In this document: positions 12,722 through 20,276 of the stretch, one piece after another
Numbering within the stretch: the stretch's first letter is position 1
How the letters are laid out: every line of letters begins with the position of its first letter
Source: a virus
Strand: one strand, 5' to 3'
Virus record (IMG/VR): IMGVR_UViG_3300042564_001257
Span: 1 to 25,448 of that record
Length of the DNA: 25,448 nt
The notes under the pieces: generated by a model
Databases searched by the model: none
What the model was told of the DNA's origin: nothing
What the model saw: only the letters and a program-made list of their open reading frames with translations
Made by a program: the position numbers and the translations under genes

Positions 12722-13468
12722 ATGATCATCTTTCCAGATAACAATCTGCCTCGGCCCTCTCAGGACTGGGCAGAAACTGTTGAGCAAGAGATCAAGAAAC
12801 TTGATAGAAAAAAGGGTGGAAATGGCGCATCTGGGTCTGATGGTGTTCGAGGTCCAGAAGGCCCTCAAGGACCGCAGGGAGAACAAGGTCCAGAGGGACC
12901 AATGGGTGTTCAAGGGTTACAAGGTCCAGAAGGGCCAGAAGGACCTGAAGGCCCTAAAGGTGATATGGGCGACACCGGCCCACAAGGACCTGTCGGACCG
13001 CAAGGCGAAACTGGACCAACTGGACCGCAGGGCGAACAAGGAATACAGGGTATTCAAGGAGTTCAGGGGGCAACTGGACCGCAAGGCATACCTGGTGAAA
13101 CTGGAGCTACAGGACCTCAAGGCCCTAAAGGAGATACTGGGGCTACCGGACCTCAAGGCCCACAGGGTGAGCAAGGTGAAACTGGGGAGACTGGACCTAT
13201 GGGTCCTATGGGTCCTGCTGGCCCACAAGGCATTCAGGGTGCTAAAGGCGATAAAGGTGATCAGGGGCTAACTGGTTTATCTGCTTATCAGGTTGCACAA
13301 CTTGATGGGTTTGAGGGAACTGAAGCCGAATGGCTGGATAGCCTCGTTGGGCCTGAAGGCCCTGCTGGCCAAGATGGTCAGCCTTATGGTAACATTGATG
13401 GCGGTAAAGCAAATAGCGTTTACGGCGGTATCAGTCCACTTGTGGGCGGAAGTGCGAGTAGTTTCTAA
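12722..13468 (+). CDS. collagen-like fibre protein
   Basis: Residues 1-33 form a head ([13 protein letters not shown], then a charged helix), followed by about 150 residues of Gly-X-Y triplets (GPQ, GPE, GIQ, GAT), which form a trimeric triple helix. Then comes a conserved [20 protein letters not shown] module and a Gly-rich end with [13 protein letters not shown]. Such proteins are trimeric phage fibres that carry or extend receptor-binding parts. It lies directly before an Mtd_N-type partner (TAATG overlap) in a block between capsid and neck genes. Expression looks leaderless. Confidence 0.85.
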   Translation: MIIFPDNNLPRPSQDWAETVEQEIKKLDRKKGGNGASGSDGVRGPEGPQGPQGEQGPEGPMGVQGLQGPEGPEGPEGPKGDMGDTGPQGPVGPQGETGPTGPQGEQGIQGIQGVQGATGPQGIPGETGATGPQGPKGDTGATGPQGPQGEQGETGETGPMGPMGPAGPQGIQGAKGDKGDQGLTGLSAYQVAQLDGFEGTEAEWLDSLVGPEGPAGQDGQPYGNIDGGKANSVYGGISPLVGGSASSF

Positions 13469-14232
13469 TGGCTGTGCAAATACAATTAAGGAATGACACT
13501 GCGGCTAACTGGACCGCAGCTAACCCGATCCTTGCACAAGGTGAGATGGGTATTGAAACCGATACCGATCTTTTTAAAATCGGCACGGGTCTCGACCCGT
13601 GGAACCTTCTTCCTTATGGCGGTCTTGTTGGGGCCGCTGGAGAGGGTGTGGCTTCTGGCGGAACCGCTGGACAGATCTTAGCAAAGGTCGATGGCACTGA
13701 TTACAATACAACATGGATTGATAACTTTACCGGCCAAGTAAAGCACCTTGTAAAAAACAACACTGGCGTTACCATCGCTAAGGGTTCTGTTGTTTATGTT
13801 TCATCTTCTGATGGTGCAAACATGAATGTTTCTTTGGCGGATGCAGATAGTGAAGCAACATCGTCTAAGACTATGGGTATTACTGAAGCTGCAATCTTGC
13901 AGGGCGATTTTGGTTATGTCATAACCGAGGGCTTGATTTCTGGTTTGAACACTTCTTTGGCAACCGCTGGTCAAGCGGTTTGGCTTTCATCAACTGCTGG
14001 CCAGTTTGTTTTTGGGTCACCACCTGCCAAGCCAGCGCATAGCGTATACCTCGGTGTTGTAACCCGTGTGCAAACAAACAATGGTGAGATCTTTGTGAAA
14101 GTTCAAAACGGCTATGAGCTAAACGAGCTGCATGACTTGAACGTTTCAAGTGCTGTTCAAAATGATTTTATAAAACTAAACTCATCTGGCATGTGGGTAA
14201 ACTCAAACATCATCGATGGCGGAACAGCCTAG
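13468..14232 (+). CDS. Mtd_N-type fibre protein
   Basis: The first 55 residues (QIQLRNDTAANW, PILAQGEMGIETD, KIGTG) match the N-terminal beta-prism-like domain of major tropism determinant-type phage fibres. Residues about 88-212 contain GQAVWLSSTAGQF and GEIFVKVQNG, strikingly like the decoration protein at 10140 (GAAVYVTSAG, GEVYVRL). The protein ends IIDGGTA, an ending shared with the next gene. It starts at TAATG overlapping the collagen-like gene, so the two are likely partners. Fibre or capsid-attached fibre role is inferred. Confidence 0.75.
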   Translation: MAVQIQLRNDTAANWTAANPILAQGEMGIETDTDLFKIGTGLDPWNLLPYGGLVGAAGEGVASGGTAGQILAKVDGTDYNTTWIDNFTGQVKHLVKNNTGVTIAKGSVVYVSSSDGANMNVSLADADSEATSSKTMGITEAAILQGDFGYVITEGLISGLNTSLATAGQAVWLSSTAGQFVFGSPPAKPAHSVYLGVVTRVQTNNGEIFVKVQNGYELNELHDLNVSSAVQNDFIKLNSSGMWVNSNIIDGGTA

Positions 14233-14234
14233 CA

Positions 14235-14243
14235 TGGTAGAAT
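14235..14243 (+). promoter_or_regulatory. extended -10 promoter before second fibre pair
   Basis: TGG-TAGAAT nine bases before the ATG at 14253, giving a message with a leader of only a few bases. Confidence 0.5.
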
Positions 14244-14252
14244 GGAATTATT

Positions 14253-15338
14253 ATGGCTGACATCCCAAGCAATCTTTCCTACGGCACAGTTACTGGCCGC
14301 TTCTTGTTGGCTTACGCTGACAGTAATGACATAGGTTCAAATCCAGATGCTGTCCCTGCGAAGGGAACAGTTTACTTTACCCCATCACCTAACTACATCA
14401 AAGACGTTACAGCAACACCTGCACCAGTAACGATCCTGCCTGCATCTGTAGAATGCGAGCTTGACTCTGAAGGTTACATAGTTGGTTATGGCACTGATCG
14501 CGGTGTAAGACTTCTCGCAACAGACGACCCACAGGGTAACCCCGTGGATTGGACTTGGCGAGTTGAGTTCAGGCTAACGGATGCGACTGGCTCACCCGTG
14601 CGCACCGTTCCAGAATTTAGCTTTGAGTTGCCAGGTGGAACAACTGTAGATCTTACAGATGTAACTCCTGTGCCAGATGCTAACGGAACCTATTACCTTG
14701 TTGGCCCAACTGGACCTGCAAACGAACTCACTGTGGGAACGGTAACCACCGGCAATGCTGGAACTTCGGCTGTAGTTACCATCACAGGTGAATCGCCTTC
14801 TCAAGTAATTAACTTTACGATCCCAAAGGGCGATCAGGGCATTCAGGGCATTCAGGGCATTCAAGGTCCTATTGGCCCTACCGGTGCTACTGGGTTGAAC
14901 TGGCAGGGAACTTGGTCTGCGCTTACTAACTATGTGAACGATGATGCTGTTTACCATAACTCATCTTCATGGTTTGCCTCTGGAGATCCAGATGTTGGCG
15001 AAGAGCCTAGCGCATTATCTGCTCACTGGGTCCCGTTGGCCTTGCAGGGCGCTACTGGACCGACTGGCCCTAGCAACAATCTTTCAGTTGGAACTGTAAC
15101 CACTGGTGCGGCTGGATCTTCTGTTGTTGTAAACATCACTGGAACTTCACCAAACCAAACAATAGACTTCACAATACCGAAGGGTGACAAGGGTGACACT
15201 GGTGCTACTGGTCCACAAGGACCAGCAGGCAGTCTATCGACACTAACCGCAACTGCCCCTATCGTGTATAATAGTCTTACATCAACCTTGTCGTTTGATC
15301 CGACATACGTTACTTTCATTGACGGAGGAACTGCATAA
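14253..15338 (+). CDS. collagen-like fibre protein with duplicated module
   Basis: The 361-residue protein has an N-terminal beta domain (about 1-150), then two copies of a roughly 38-residue module (LTVGTVTTGNAGTS and LSVGTVTTGAAGSS, each ending in NFTIPKGDQG or DFTIPKGDKG) that leads into Gly-X-Y stretches. Between them is a small domain with NWQGTWSALTNYVNDDAVYH, a carbohydrate-binding-like pattern found in fibre proteins. It ends TFIDGGTA. A 9-bp tandem repeat encoding GIQ lies at 14835-14861. It is the second collagen-like gene in the block and directly precedes a second Mtd_N-type gene. Confidence 0.82.
   Translation: MADIPSNLSYGTVTGRFLLAYADSNDIGSNPDAVPAKGTVYFTPSPNYIKDVTATPAPVTILPASVECELDSEGYIVGYGTDRGVRLLATDDPQGNPVDWTWRVEFRLTDATGSPVRTVPEFSFELPGGTTVDLTDVTPVPDANGTYYLVGPTGPANELTVGTVTTGNAGTSAVVTITGESPSQVINFTIPKGDQGIQGIQGIQGPIGPTGATGLNWQGTWSALTNYVNDDAVYHNSSSWFASGDPDVGEEPSALSAHWVPLALQGATGPTGPSNNLSVGTVTTGAAGSSVVVNITGTSPNQTIDFTIPKGDKGDTGATGPQGPAGSLSTLTATAPIVYNSLTSTLSFDPTYVTFIDGGTA
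14835..14861 (+). repeat. three perfect 9-bp tandem repeats (GIQ codons)
   Basis: CAGGGCATT is repeated three times in the collagen-like region, in frame. Slippage here would change triple-helix length by one Gly-X-Y triplet at a time without breaking the frame. Confidence 0.85.
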
Positions 15339-16522
15339 TGGCAGCCCAAACTGTAATTAAACTTCGCAGAGATACCGCTGCTAACTGGACATCGACTAAC
15401 CCAATCCTTGCTGCTGGCGAGCAAGGCTTTGAGACCGACACTGGTAAGATTAAGATTGGTAACGGCTCAACCACTTGGACCCTGCTTTCTTACAGCAACC
15501 CTGGTGGCGCAGTGCCACAGTCTCAGGTCACAAACCTAACCACAGATCTATCGGCAAAAGCCCCACTCGCAAACCCGACCTTCACCGGCACTGTAACCAC
15601 AGCGGCCCTCAACGTAACTGGCAACCTAACAGTTGGTGGAACTACTACCACCGTCAATGCGACTGATTTGGTTGTAGAAGATCCGCTAATTTATATTGGC
15701 GAAGGAAACAATGCCAACGTGGTAGACCTTGGTGTTGTTTCGTCTTTCAACGATGGGACATACCAACACTCTGGCCTTGTGCGCGATGCAAGCGACAACA
15801 AGTGGAAATTGTTTAAGGGCGTAATTGACGAACCTACGACTACAGTAAACTTTGCTCAGGGTTCCCTTGATGCACTTGCCGTTGGTTCGCTTGAAGTAGG
15901 ATCGGTCTCGAACACCGAGATTGGCTACCTTGATGGCGTTACATCCGCAATTCAAACGCAACTAAACGGAAAAGCATCAACCTCTGGAACCTTAGCACAG
16001 TTTGCTTCAACTACATCCTCAGAACTTGCAAGCATTATTTCAAATGAAACCGGTTCTGGTGCGCTTGTTTTTGGCACTTCGCCAACAATAACAACGCCAA
16101 CTATAAACTATGGAACTCTTGTAATGGCAACTGTTAGGTCATTGAAAGAAACCAGCTCCGTGGTTGCAAGTGCCGCTACTGGCGTAATAAATTACGATGT
16201 TTCTACATCAACTGACTGGTATTACACATCAAACGCCACCGCAAACTTTACATTAAACTTTAGACAATCTTCTGGGGTTACTTTAAATAACTCTCTTGGA
16301 ATTGGAGATACAGTCACATGTGTTTTTAGAAACACAAACGGGACAACACCTTACTACCCTAACGTGATCCAGATTGATGGAACAAACGTAACGCCAAAGT
16401 GGCTTGGTGGCACTGCGCCTTCTGCTGGTAACGCTTCATCAATTGATGTCTATTCATTTGTAATTACTAAAACGGCGAATGCGACATTTACTGTTTTGGG
16501 TTCAGTCTCTAAGTTTGCTTAG
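15338..16522 (+). CDS. Mtd_N-type fibre protein, second copy
   Basis: The N-terminus (VIKLRRDTAANW, PILAAGEQGFETDTGKIKIG) is a second copy of the domain at 13468. A linker with LANPTFTGTVTT leads to a beta-rich middle (ALNVTGNLTVGG, DLVVEDPLIYIGEG) of a kind seen in many phage tail fibre proteins, and residues 255-394 form a C-terminal beta domain that may be the receptor-facing part. Start overlaps the previous stop by TAATG. There is no C-type lectin domain or adjacent reverse transcriptase, so a diversity-generating element is not supported. Confidence 0.78.
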   Translation: MAAQTVIKLRRDTAANWTSTNPILAAGEQGFETDTGKIKIGNGSTTWTLLSYSNPGGAVPQSQVTNLTTDLSAKAPLANPTFTGTVTTAALNVTGNLTVGGTTTTVNATDLVVEDPLIYIGEGNNANVVDLGVVSSFNDGTYQHSGLVRDASDNKWKLFKGVIDEPTTTVNFAQGSLDALAVGSLEVGSVSNTEIGYLDGVTSAIQTQLNGKASTSGTLAQFASTTSSELASIISNETGSGALVFGTSPTITTPTINYGTLVMATVRSLKETSSVVASAATGVINYDVSTSTDWYYTSNATANFTLNFRQSSGVTLNNSLGIGDTVTCVFRNTNGTTPYYPNVIQIDGTNVTPKWLGGTAPSAGNASSIDVYSFVITKTANATFTVLGSVSKFA

Positions 16523-16531
16523 TAGGTAAAA

Positions 16532-17392
16532 GTGCCATTATTCACTTTATTCGCCGCAGCTGGCGCAAGAGCCTATGGCTTTATGCAATCCGCAAAGACC
16601 GCCCTTGTGGATGCATTCACTAGAACGACATCTGGATCTTTGGGCAGTTTTTGGTCTAACCTTCGCGGAACTTGGTATGCGAATGGTTCGCAGGCTCAGA
16701 GCGACGACGCTGCCGGAAACTACCCATTAGCGGTTGCCACGCTATCTTCAACTAACATGGTCGTTTCGGCCTCGGTTGGTGGAGGTGGCGGTGTGGGTTT
16801 CTGGGTTTCGGATGCTAATAACTGGTGGGCTGCGGCTTACACCAACAACTCATCAAGCTATTCCTGCAACTGCCAGACTTGCACGAGTTACTGCTGCAAC
16901 ACATGCCAGGTAACGAGTTCGACATACTGTGGCTCTGCTTACGGCTGCAGCAGCGGTTACGTTTGCCAGACATCTAAGTGCTGTGTCGGTGGTGGCTCTG
17001 TTATTGGAAACGCAACGCTCTACCCACTGAGTTGCACAGTAACCAACTGTTCCGCTTGTGGTCAGTATGCTTGCGGAAGTTACTCTTGTAACTGCTCAAC
17101 CTGCACCGATTACTTCCACTACCTAAGACTATCAAGATCGCTTTCTGGAACCGTGACCACTTCTGTCGTCAGCGATGTTTCGCTAGGCCAAGCCGCAGCG
17201 GCTGTGAGGGTAACAACATCTGGAGATGCCATTACAGCGGTTGCTTATTCTGATTCAGGCGCAAGCAATGCGATCGGAACAATCAACACAACTCAGGCTG
17301 GAGCGGTAAAGGCCGCCAAGGCTGGTATAATTAAAGTTCCATCAAACTATACGCAAAGTTCAACAATCGATAACTTTGCGGCGGAAGGATAA
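16532..17392 (+). CDS. lectin-like fibre/tail protein with 18-Cys insertion
   Basis: Starts with GTG after TAGGTAAAA. Residues 28-108 and 193-286 appear to be two halves of one concanavalin/LamG-like beta sandwich (FTRTTSGSLGSFW, GFWVSDANNWWAA; later YLRLSRSLSGTVTT and STIDNFAAEG). Between them, residues 110-193 hold 18 cysteines, starting SYSCNCQTCTSY and ending GSYSCNCSTCTDY, so the insert is bracketed by two similar CNCxTC units. The insert may be a disulfide-rich or metal-binding knob carried on a loop of the sandwich. Likely host-binding role at the virion surface. A -10-like box lies in its 3' end. Confidence 0.75.
   Translation: MPLFTLFAAAGARAYGFMQSAKTALVDAFTRTTSGSLGSFWSNLRGTWYANGSQAQSDDAAGNYPLAVATLSSTNMVVSASVGGGGGVGFWVSDANNWWAAAYTNNSSSYSCNCQTCTSYCCNTCQVTSSTYCGSAYGCSSGYVCQTSKCCVGGGSVIGNATLYPLSCTVTNCSACGQYACGSYSCNCSTCTDYFHYLRLSRSLSGTVTTSVVSDVSLGQAAAAVRVTTSGDAITAVAYSDSGASNAIGTINTTQAGAVKAAKAGIIKVPSNYTQSSTIDNFAAEG
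17323..17331 (+). promoter_or_regulatory. extended -10 box inside gene end
   Basis: TGG-TATAAT inside the end of the Cys-rich gene, 66 bp before the next start at 17397. It matches the box at 9103-9111 exactly but overlaps coding sequence, so chance is possible. Confidence 0.35.
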
Positions 17393-17396
17393 AAAA

Positions 17397-17843
17397 ATGG
17401 CGGAAGCAACACACCAGCACGATCAAGCACCAGAACTACCGGCAGACAGTTTCTCTGTTGCCCTAATAATCGATGGCGTAGTCCAAGATGTTTTGCACTC
17501 AGAGGCAAGGCTCGCCGCGCTTTTCCTTAGCGAACCAGAGATCGTTGAAGTAACTGATTGGTATAGGGCCAGAACCAATACTTCTCAGAACTTAGTTGGC
17601 GCTAAATATGAAAATGGCGAATTTACCTTGCCAGAAAAAATTGAAGAACAAAGCGTGGTTGGATCTTCTATAAGTCCAAAGCTAAACCCGTCTTTCGTTT
17701 GGAACAACGAGACACAGAACTGGGAACCACCAATCCCCTACCCAGTAGATGACAAGCACTACCGTTGGGATGAGGAAACGATCTCTTGGGTTGAAATTAC
17801 TGAAGATCTAGAAACCATAATCCAGGGGATGGAGCAGGCGTAA
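17397..17843 (+). CDS. W-rich phage structural/assembly protein
   Basis: I use the ATG at 17397 (MAEATHQH), which has GGAAGGAT seven bases upstream. The C-terminal half holds the repeating phage pattern FVWNNETQNWEPPIPYP then HYRWDEETISWVEI, known from tail fibre and fibre assembly proteins. Residues 20-80 look like a small alpha/beta domain (VALIIDGVVQDVLHSEARLA). It ends TAATG over the next gene. A fibre accessory or assembly role is the best guess. Confidence 0.65.
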   Translation: MAEATHQHDQAPELPADSFSVALIIDGVVQDVLHSEARLAALFLSEPEIVEVTDWYRARTNTSQNLVGAKYENGEFTLPEKIEEQSVVGSSISPKLNPSFVWNNETQNWEPPIPYPVDDKHYRWDEETISWVEITEDLETIIQGMEQA

Positions 17844-18088
17844 TGGCTGACCCATTTGAAAGACCAGCGCGACCTTGGGACATGCTCAACAAAAATATCG
17901 GCAGAGTTGAAACTGAGATTGCGGCCGAACGTTTGAGCATCTGCAAGGAATGCCCACTATACATTCCAACAACGCACCAATGCAAAGACTGCAAATGCTT
18001 TATGGATATGAAAACAAAACTGCCAAACGCAGAGTGTCCAATTGGCAAATGGGGTCAAGTGAAGATTGATTTCAAAGATCGTAAGTAA
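17843..18088 (+). CDS. small CxxC zinc-binding phage protein
   Basis: An 81-residue protein with six cysteines (C34, C37, C47, C50, C52, C65) in the pattern ERLSICKECPLY, QCKDCKCFMDMKTKLPNAECPIGKW. I recognise this as a conserved small protein of T4-like and pelagic phages (DUF6171-like) that probably binds zinc. Its role is unknown; it often lies beside structural genes. Its last bases carry the next promoter region. Confidence 0.75.
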   Translation: MADPFERPARPWDMLNKNIGRVETEIAAERLSICKECPLYIPTTHQCKDCKCFMDMKTKLPNAECPIGKWGQVKIDFKDRK

Positions 18089-18090
18089 GG

Positions 18091-18096
18091 TATAAT
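18091..18096 (+). promoter_or_regulatory. -10 box with leaderless spacing, neck operon
   Basis: A perfect TATAAT ends six bases before the ATG at 18103, and no ribosome-binding site is present. It restarts transcription at the neck genes. Confidence 0.55.
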
Positions 18097-18102
18097 TATC
18101 TA

Positions 18103-18510
18103 ATGGCACATTTACCAGACGTTTACCCACCTGATTACGCAACGACTATCGGGCAAATTCGTCTGCTAATTCCAGATACGGAACAGTTAGAGAATCTCGC
18201 TGATCCGAACGCTGATGCTTCTTACATTTTTGATGATCACCAAATCCAAGCCTTTGCTACCCTTTACGGCAATAACGTAAAGCGAGCTGCGGCGCAGGCT
18301 AAACTTGTGCTGGCCACTTCCGAGTCGCTGATTGCTAAGGTTATCCGCACAGCGGATTACACGACTGATGGCGCTAAGTTGGGTGCGGAACTTCGCGCCC
18401 AAGCGAAGCAGTTGCAGGATGAAGCCGACAAGGATGACTTGGCTGACTCTTACGATGACTCCTTCGCGGTCGTTGGTTACAACACCAAGTGGGATAATAC
18501 ATGGCTTTAA
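18103..18510 (+). CDS. head-to-tail adaptor
   Basis: A 135-residue helical protein with the pattern of siphophage gp6-type adaptors that extend the portal ring: TIGQIRLLIPDTEQL near residue 15, DDHQIQAFATLY (44-55), then helices with KRAAAQAKLVLATSESLIAK and a charged C-terminal part. It is the first of four neck genes and overlaps the next by 10 bp. The start codon lies six bases after a TATAAT box, implying leaderless translation. Confidence 0.72.
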   Translation: MAHLPDVYPPDYATTIGQIRLLIPDTEQLENLADPNADASYIFDDHQIQAFATLYGNNVKRAAAQAKLVLATSESLIAKVIRTADYTTDGAKLGAELRAQAKQLQDEADKDDLADSYDDSFAVVGYNTKWDNTWL

Positions 18511-18968
18511 ACACTAGAGGTTCGACCGATCCACGCTGGCTGACACATTTCAAAAGCGTGGGTCGTTCGCTCTATTTGGCTAATGTAGAGATCTACAGGG
18601 CCGCTTCAGGTGGCCAGGTTTACGATGCTGAAAACAATACTTGGGCTGTTACTGCTACACAGTTATTTCTAGGCCCTGCGAGAGTTCAGCCGGTGACTTC
18701 TGTGAACGAAGTCAGCGACTCCTACAACCCAACATACATGCAGACTGTTCGTGTTCAGATTGAGTTCAACAAAAACCAGTCTATAACCGCTGGCATTACC
18801 GTTCCAGACATCCGCCCAAACGACCGCCTGCGCGTGTTGTCGTCACGCCATGATGGGCAATTAGAGAAGTTTATTTTCACAGTAACTGGTGTTCTAAATT
18901 CAAGCAACGCTTGGGAGCGCACCCTAATCTGCAAGGCAGATATTGAGCTAGACCCTACGGAGGTTTAA
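18501..18968 (+). CDS. head-to-tail stopper-like protein (DUF6093-like)
   Basis: The 155-residue beta-rich protein has LYLANVEIYR, then LFLGPARVQPVTSVN and PDIRPNDRLRVLSSRHD, as in small actinophage neck proteins assigned as stoppers. The stopper binds below the adaptor and holds DNA in the head. Assignment relies on gene order (adaptor, stopper, gp10-like, tail terminator) as much as on sequence. It overlaps the adaptor gene. Confidence 0.62.
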   Translation: MALNTRGSTDPRWLTHFKSVGRSLYLANVEIYRAASGGQVYDAENNTWAVTATQLFLGPARVQPVTSVNEVSDSYNPTYMQTVRVQIEFNKNQSITAGITVPDIRPNDRLRVLSSRHDGQLEKFIFTVTGVLNSSNAWERTLICKADIELDPTEV

Positions 18969-18969
18969 C

Positions 18970-19605
18970 GTGTCTTACAAAGATCGTTGGCCTAAACTTA
19001 GGGACCCAAGTTCAGAAGGCTATCAGACTGCTGGCCGTGAAAACTTCGATAACGTTGTCGAGATTGCTTTTGACTTCTCGAACATTGACGTAACTACTAG
19101 GATTGTTCGCAAGGAACTTAGCGACCTGAATTACCAGTTTTACAACATTATGAAAAATCTGCCCTCTGATCCTAAGAGTGGTTTCATTTACCCTAGCAAG
19201 CGACTGCGCCAAGTAAGAACGATGGGCAGCTTGGATCAGGTTTTTAGGTTGTTGCCTGATTCGGAGCGACTGGGCAAAGACATTAGTGCATTGGGCCGAA
19301 TCGTTGCGGCTGAAGGCAAGAACACCATGAAGAAATACATTGGTGGCCGAATTGAAACTGGCCGAATGATCGGCTCAGTCTACGGCAGAACCTATAAGAA
19401 TAAGAGCGGTGTGCTTGTGCGAATTGGTTGGCTAGATCTTTGGTATAAGTATTTTGGTTTCCAAGAAAACGGAACAAACCGTATCCGCCCAATGCGAGCG
19501 GTTCTTAGGACATTCCTGGAGGTTGTCCCAGAGGTTCGCAAGTCCTTGGATTACTACTTCAGGAACTATAGCAGTAAGTCAAATGGTAAAGGAATGAAGA
19601 AATAA
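18970..19605 (+). CDS. HK97 gp10-like neck/tail component
   Basis: A GTG start follows the previous stop directly. The 211-residue protein has the gp10-type signature in its second half: ETGRMIGSVYGRTY, VRIGWLDLWYKYFGFQENGT and RIRPMRAVLRTF. Such proteins take part in joining head and tail. The first 70 residues are a less conserved helical extension, and the end is Lys-rich (SNGKGMKK). It ends TAATG over the tail terminator gene. Confidence 0.72.
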   Translation: MSYKDRWPKLRDPSSEGYQTAGRENFDNVVEIAFDFSNIDVTTRIVRKELSDLNYQFYNIMKNLPSDPKSGFIYPSKRLRQVRTMGSLDQVFRLLPDSERLGKDISALGRIVAAEGKNTMKKYIGGRIETGRMIGSVYGRTYKNKSGVLVRIGWLDLWYKYFGFQENGTNRIRPMRAVLRTFLEVVPEVRKSLDYYFRNYSSKSNGKGMKK

Positions 19606-20030
19606 TGGCACTGAACTTACTCCCCACCCAAGACGACATTGCCGACAGATTGAGGGAACTGGCTCAAGATGTGTATGAGACTTCTGCGCCAGATGACTCT
19701 AAGTTAAGGTTTGATGCTAACGGCATGATCTTGCCATACATCGTGTTGGAGTTCTCAGACATGTATGAGTTGGCTGGCGCTTCTGGCATTGTATCTTCTC
19801 GCTACGACACCAAGGCTTCTTATGTAATCGTTTCATGCGTTGGCCCAACCGAGCGTTCTGTGCGCCAAGTTGCCGAACTGGTAAGGGATAAACTTACTGG
19901 ATACATTCCAGTTGGCGCAGGGGAAATGAAGTTGAGCGGTGGCGGAGTGAGTTATGCACAGGCTGAAAGCAAGCCTAATCGCTACGTTTCGGAGATCGCC
20001 TTCACGTTCCCAGTGAACATTGTATGGTAG
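19605..20030 (+). CDS. tail terminator-like protein
   Basis: A 141-residue alpha/beta protein: N-terminal helix (DDIADRLRELAQDVYE), a strand DANGMILPYIVLEFSD, then YVIVSCVGPTERSVRQVAELVRDKLTG and a final strand pair (YVSEIAFTFPVNIVW). This layout and the position before the tail tube gene fit tail terminators that cap the tail tube. Its stop codon TAG is part of the TAGAAT promoter box. Confidence 0.68.
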   Translation: MALNLLPTQDDIADRLRELAQDVYETSAPDDSKLRFDANGMILPYIVLEFSDMYELAGASGIVSSRYDTKASYVIVSCVGPTERSVRQVAELVRDKLTGYIPVGAGEMKLSGGGVSYAQAESKPNRYVSEIAFTFPVNIVW

Positions 20031-20033
20031 AAT
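20025..20033 (+). promoter_or_regulatory. extended -10 promoter before tail tube genes
   Basis: TGG-TAGAAT overlaps the stop codon of the tail terminator gene, 24 bp before the start at 20058, which has AAGGA as ribosome-binding site. Confidence 0.5.
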
Positions 20034-20057
20034 AGACTTTAGCATGGAAGGATTGCA

Positions 20058-20273
20058 ATGGCTCTAGCTATTAACACGCTCACTGGTAAAACCGTCAGCG
20101 TTCCAGACCACTACATCGGTCACCCAGTTTTGGGCAAGAACCTCAGCCTGGTAAAAGGCGAGGCTCCGGCTGCACCAAAGAAAGAAACAAAAAAAGAAAA
20201 GGAGCAGCCAGCTCCAGAGGTTTCAGTCGATGAGGCTGAGATCGAAATCAACATTGAAGAGAACGAGGAATAA
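20058..20273 (+). CDS. small protein with basic linker and acidic tail, 71 aa
   Basis: The first 35 residues are a small beta-like domain (LTGKTVSVPDHYIGHPVLGK), then a KKETKKEKEQ linker and a strongly acidic end (EIEINIEENEE). Small charged proteins at this site in actinophages sit just before the tail tube gene and may help tail assembly. I do not recognise a family. Confidence 0.6.
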   Translation: MALAINTLTGKTVSVPDHYIGHPVLGKNLSLVKGEAPAAPKKETKKEKEQPAPEVSVDEAEIEINIEENEE

Positions 20274-20276
20274 AGC

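Noticed and set aside
12780-13271. Alternative-frame ORFs in the collagen-like gene
   Set aside because: The Gly-X-Y repeat gives long open frames in all phases; only the 12722 frame has a coherent protein.
15267-15272. TATAAT in the second collagen-like gene
   Set aside because: Inside coding sequence, with no TGn in the right place and a normal TAATG-coupled start downstream; probably chance.
13468-16522. Diversity-generating retroelement target (Mtd-like)
   Set aside because: Only the N-terminal Mtd domain is shared. No C-type lectin end, template repeat or reverse transcriptase is visible.
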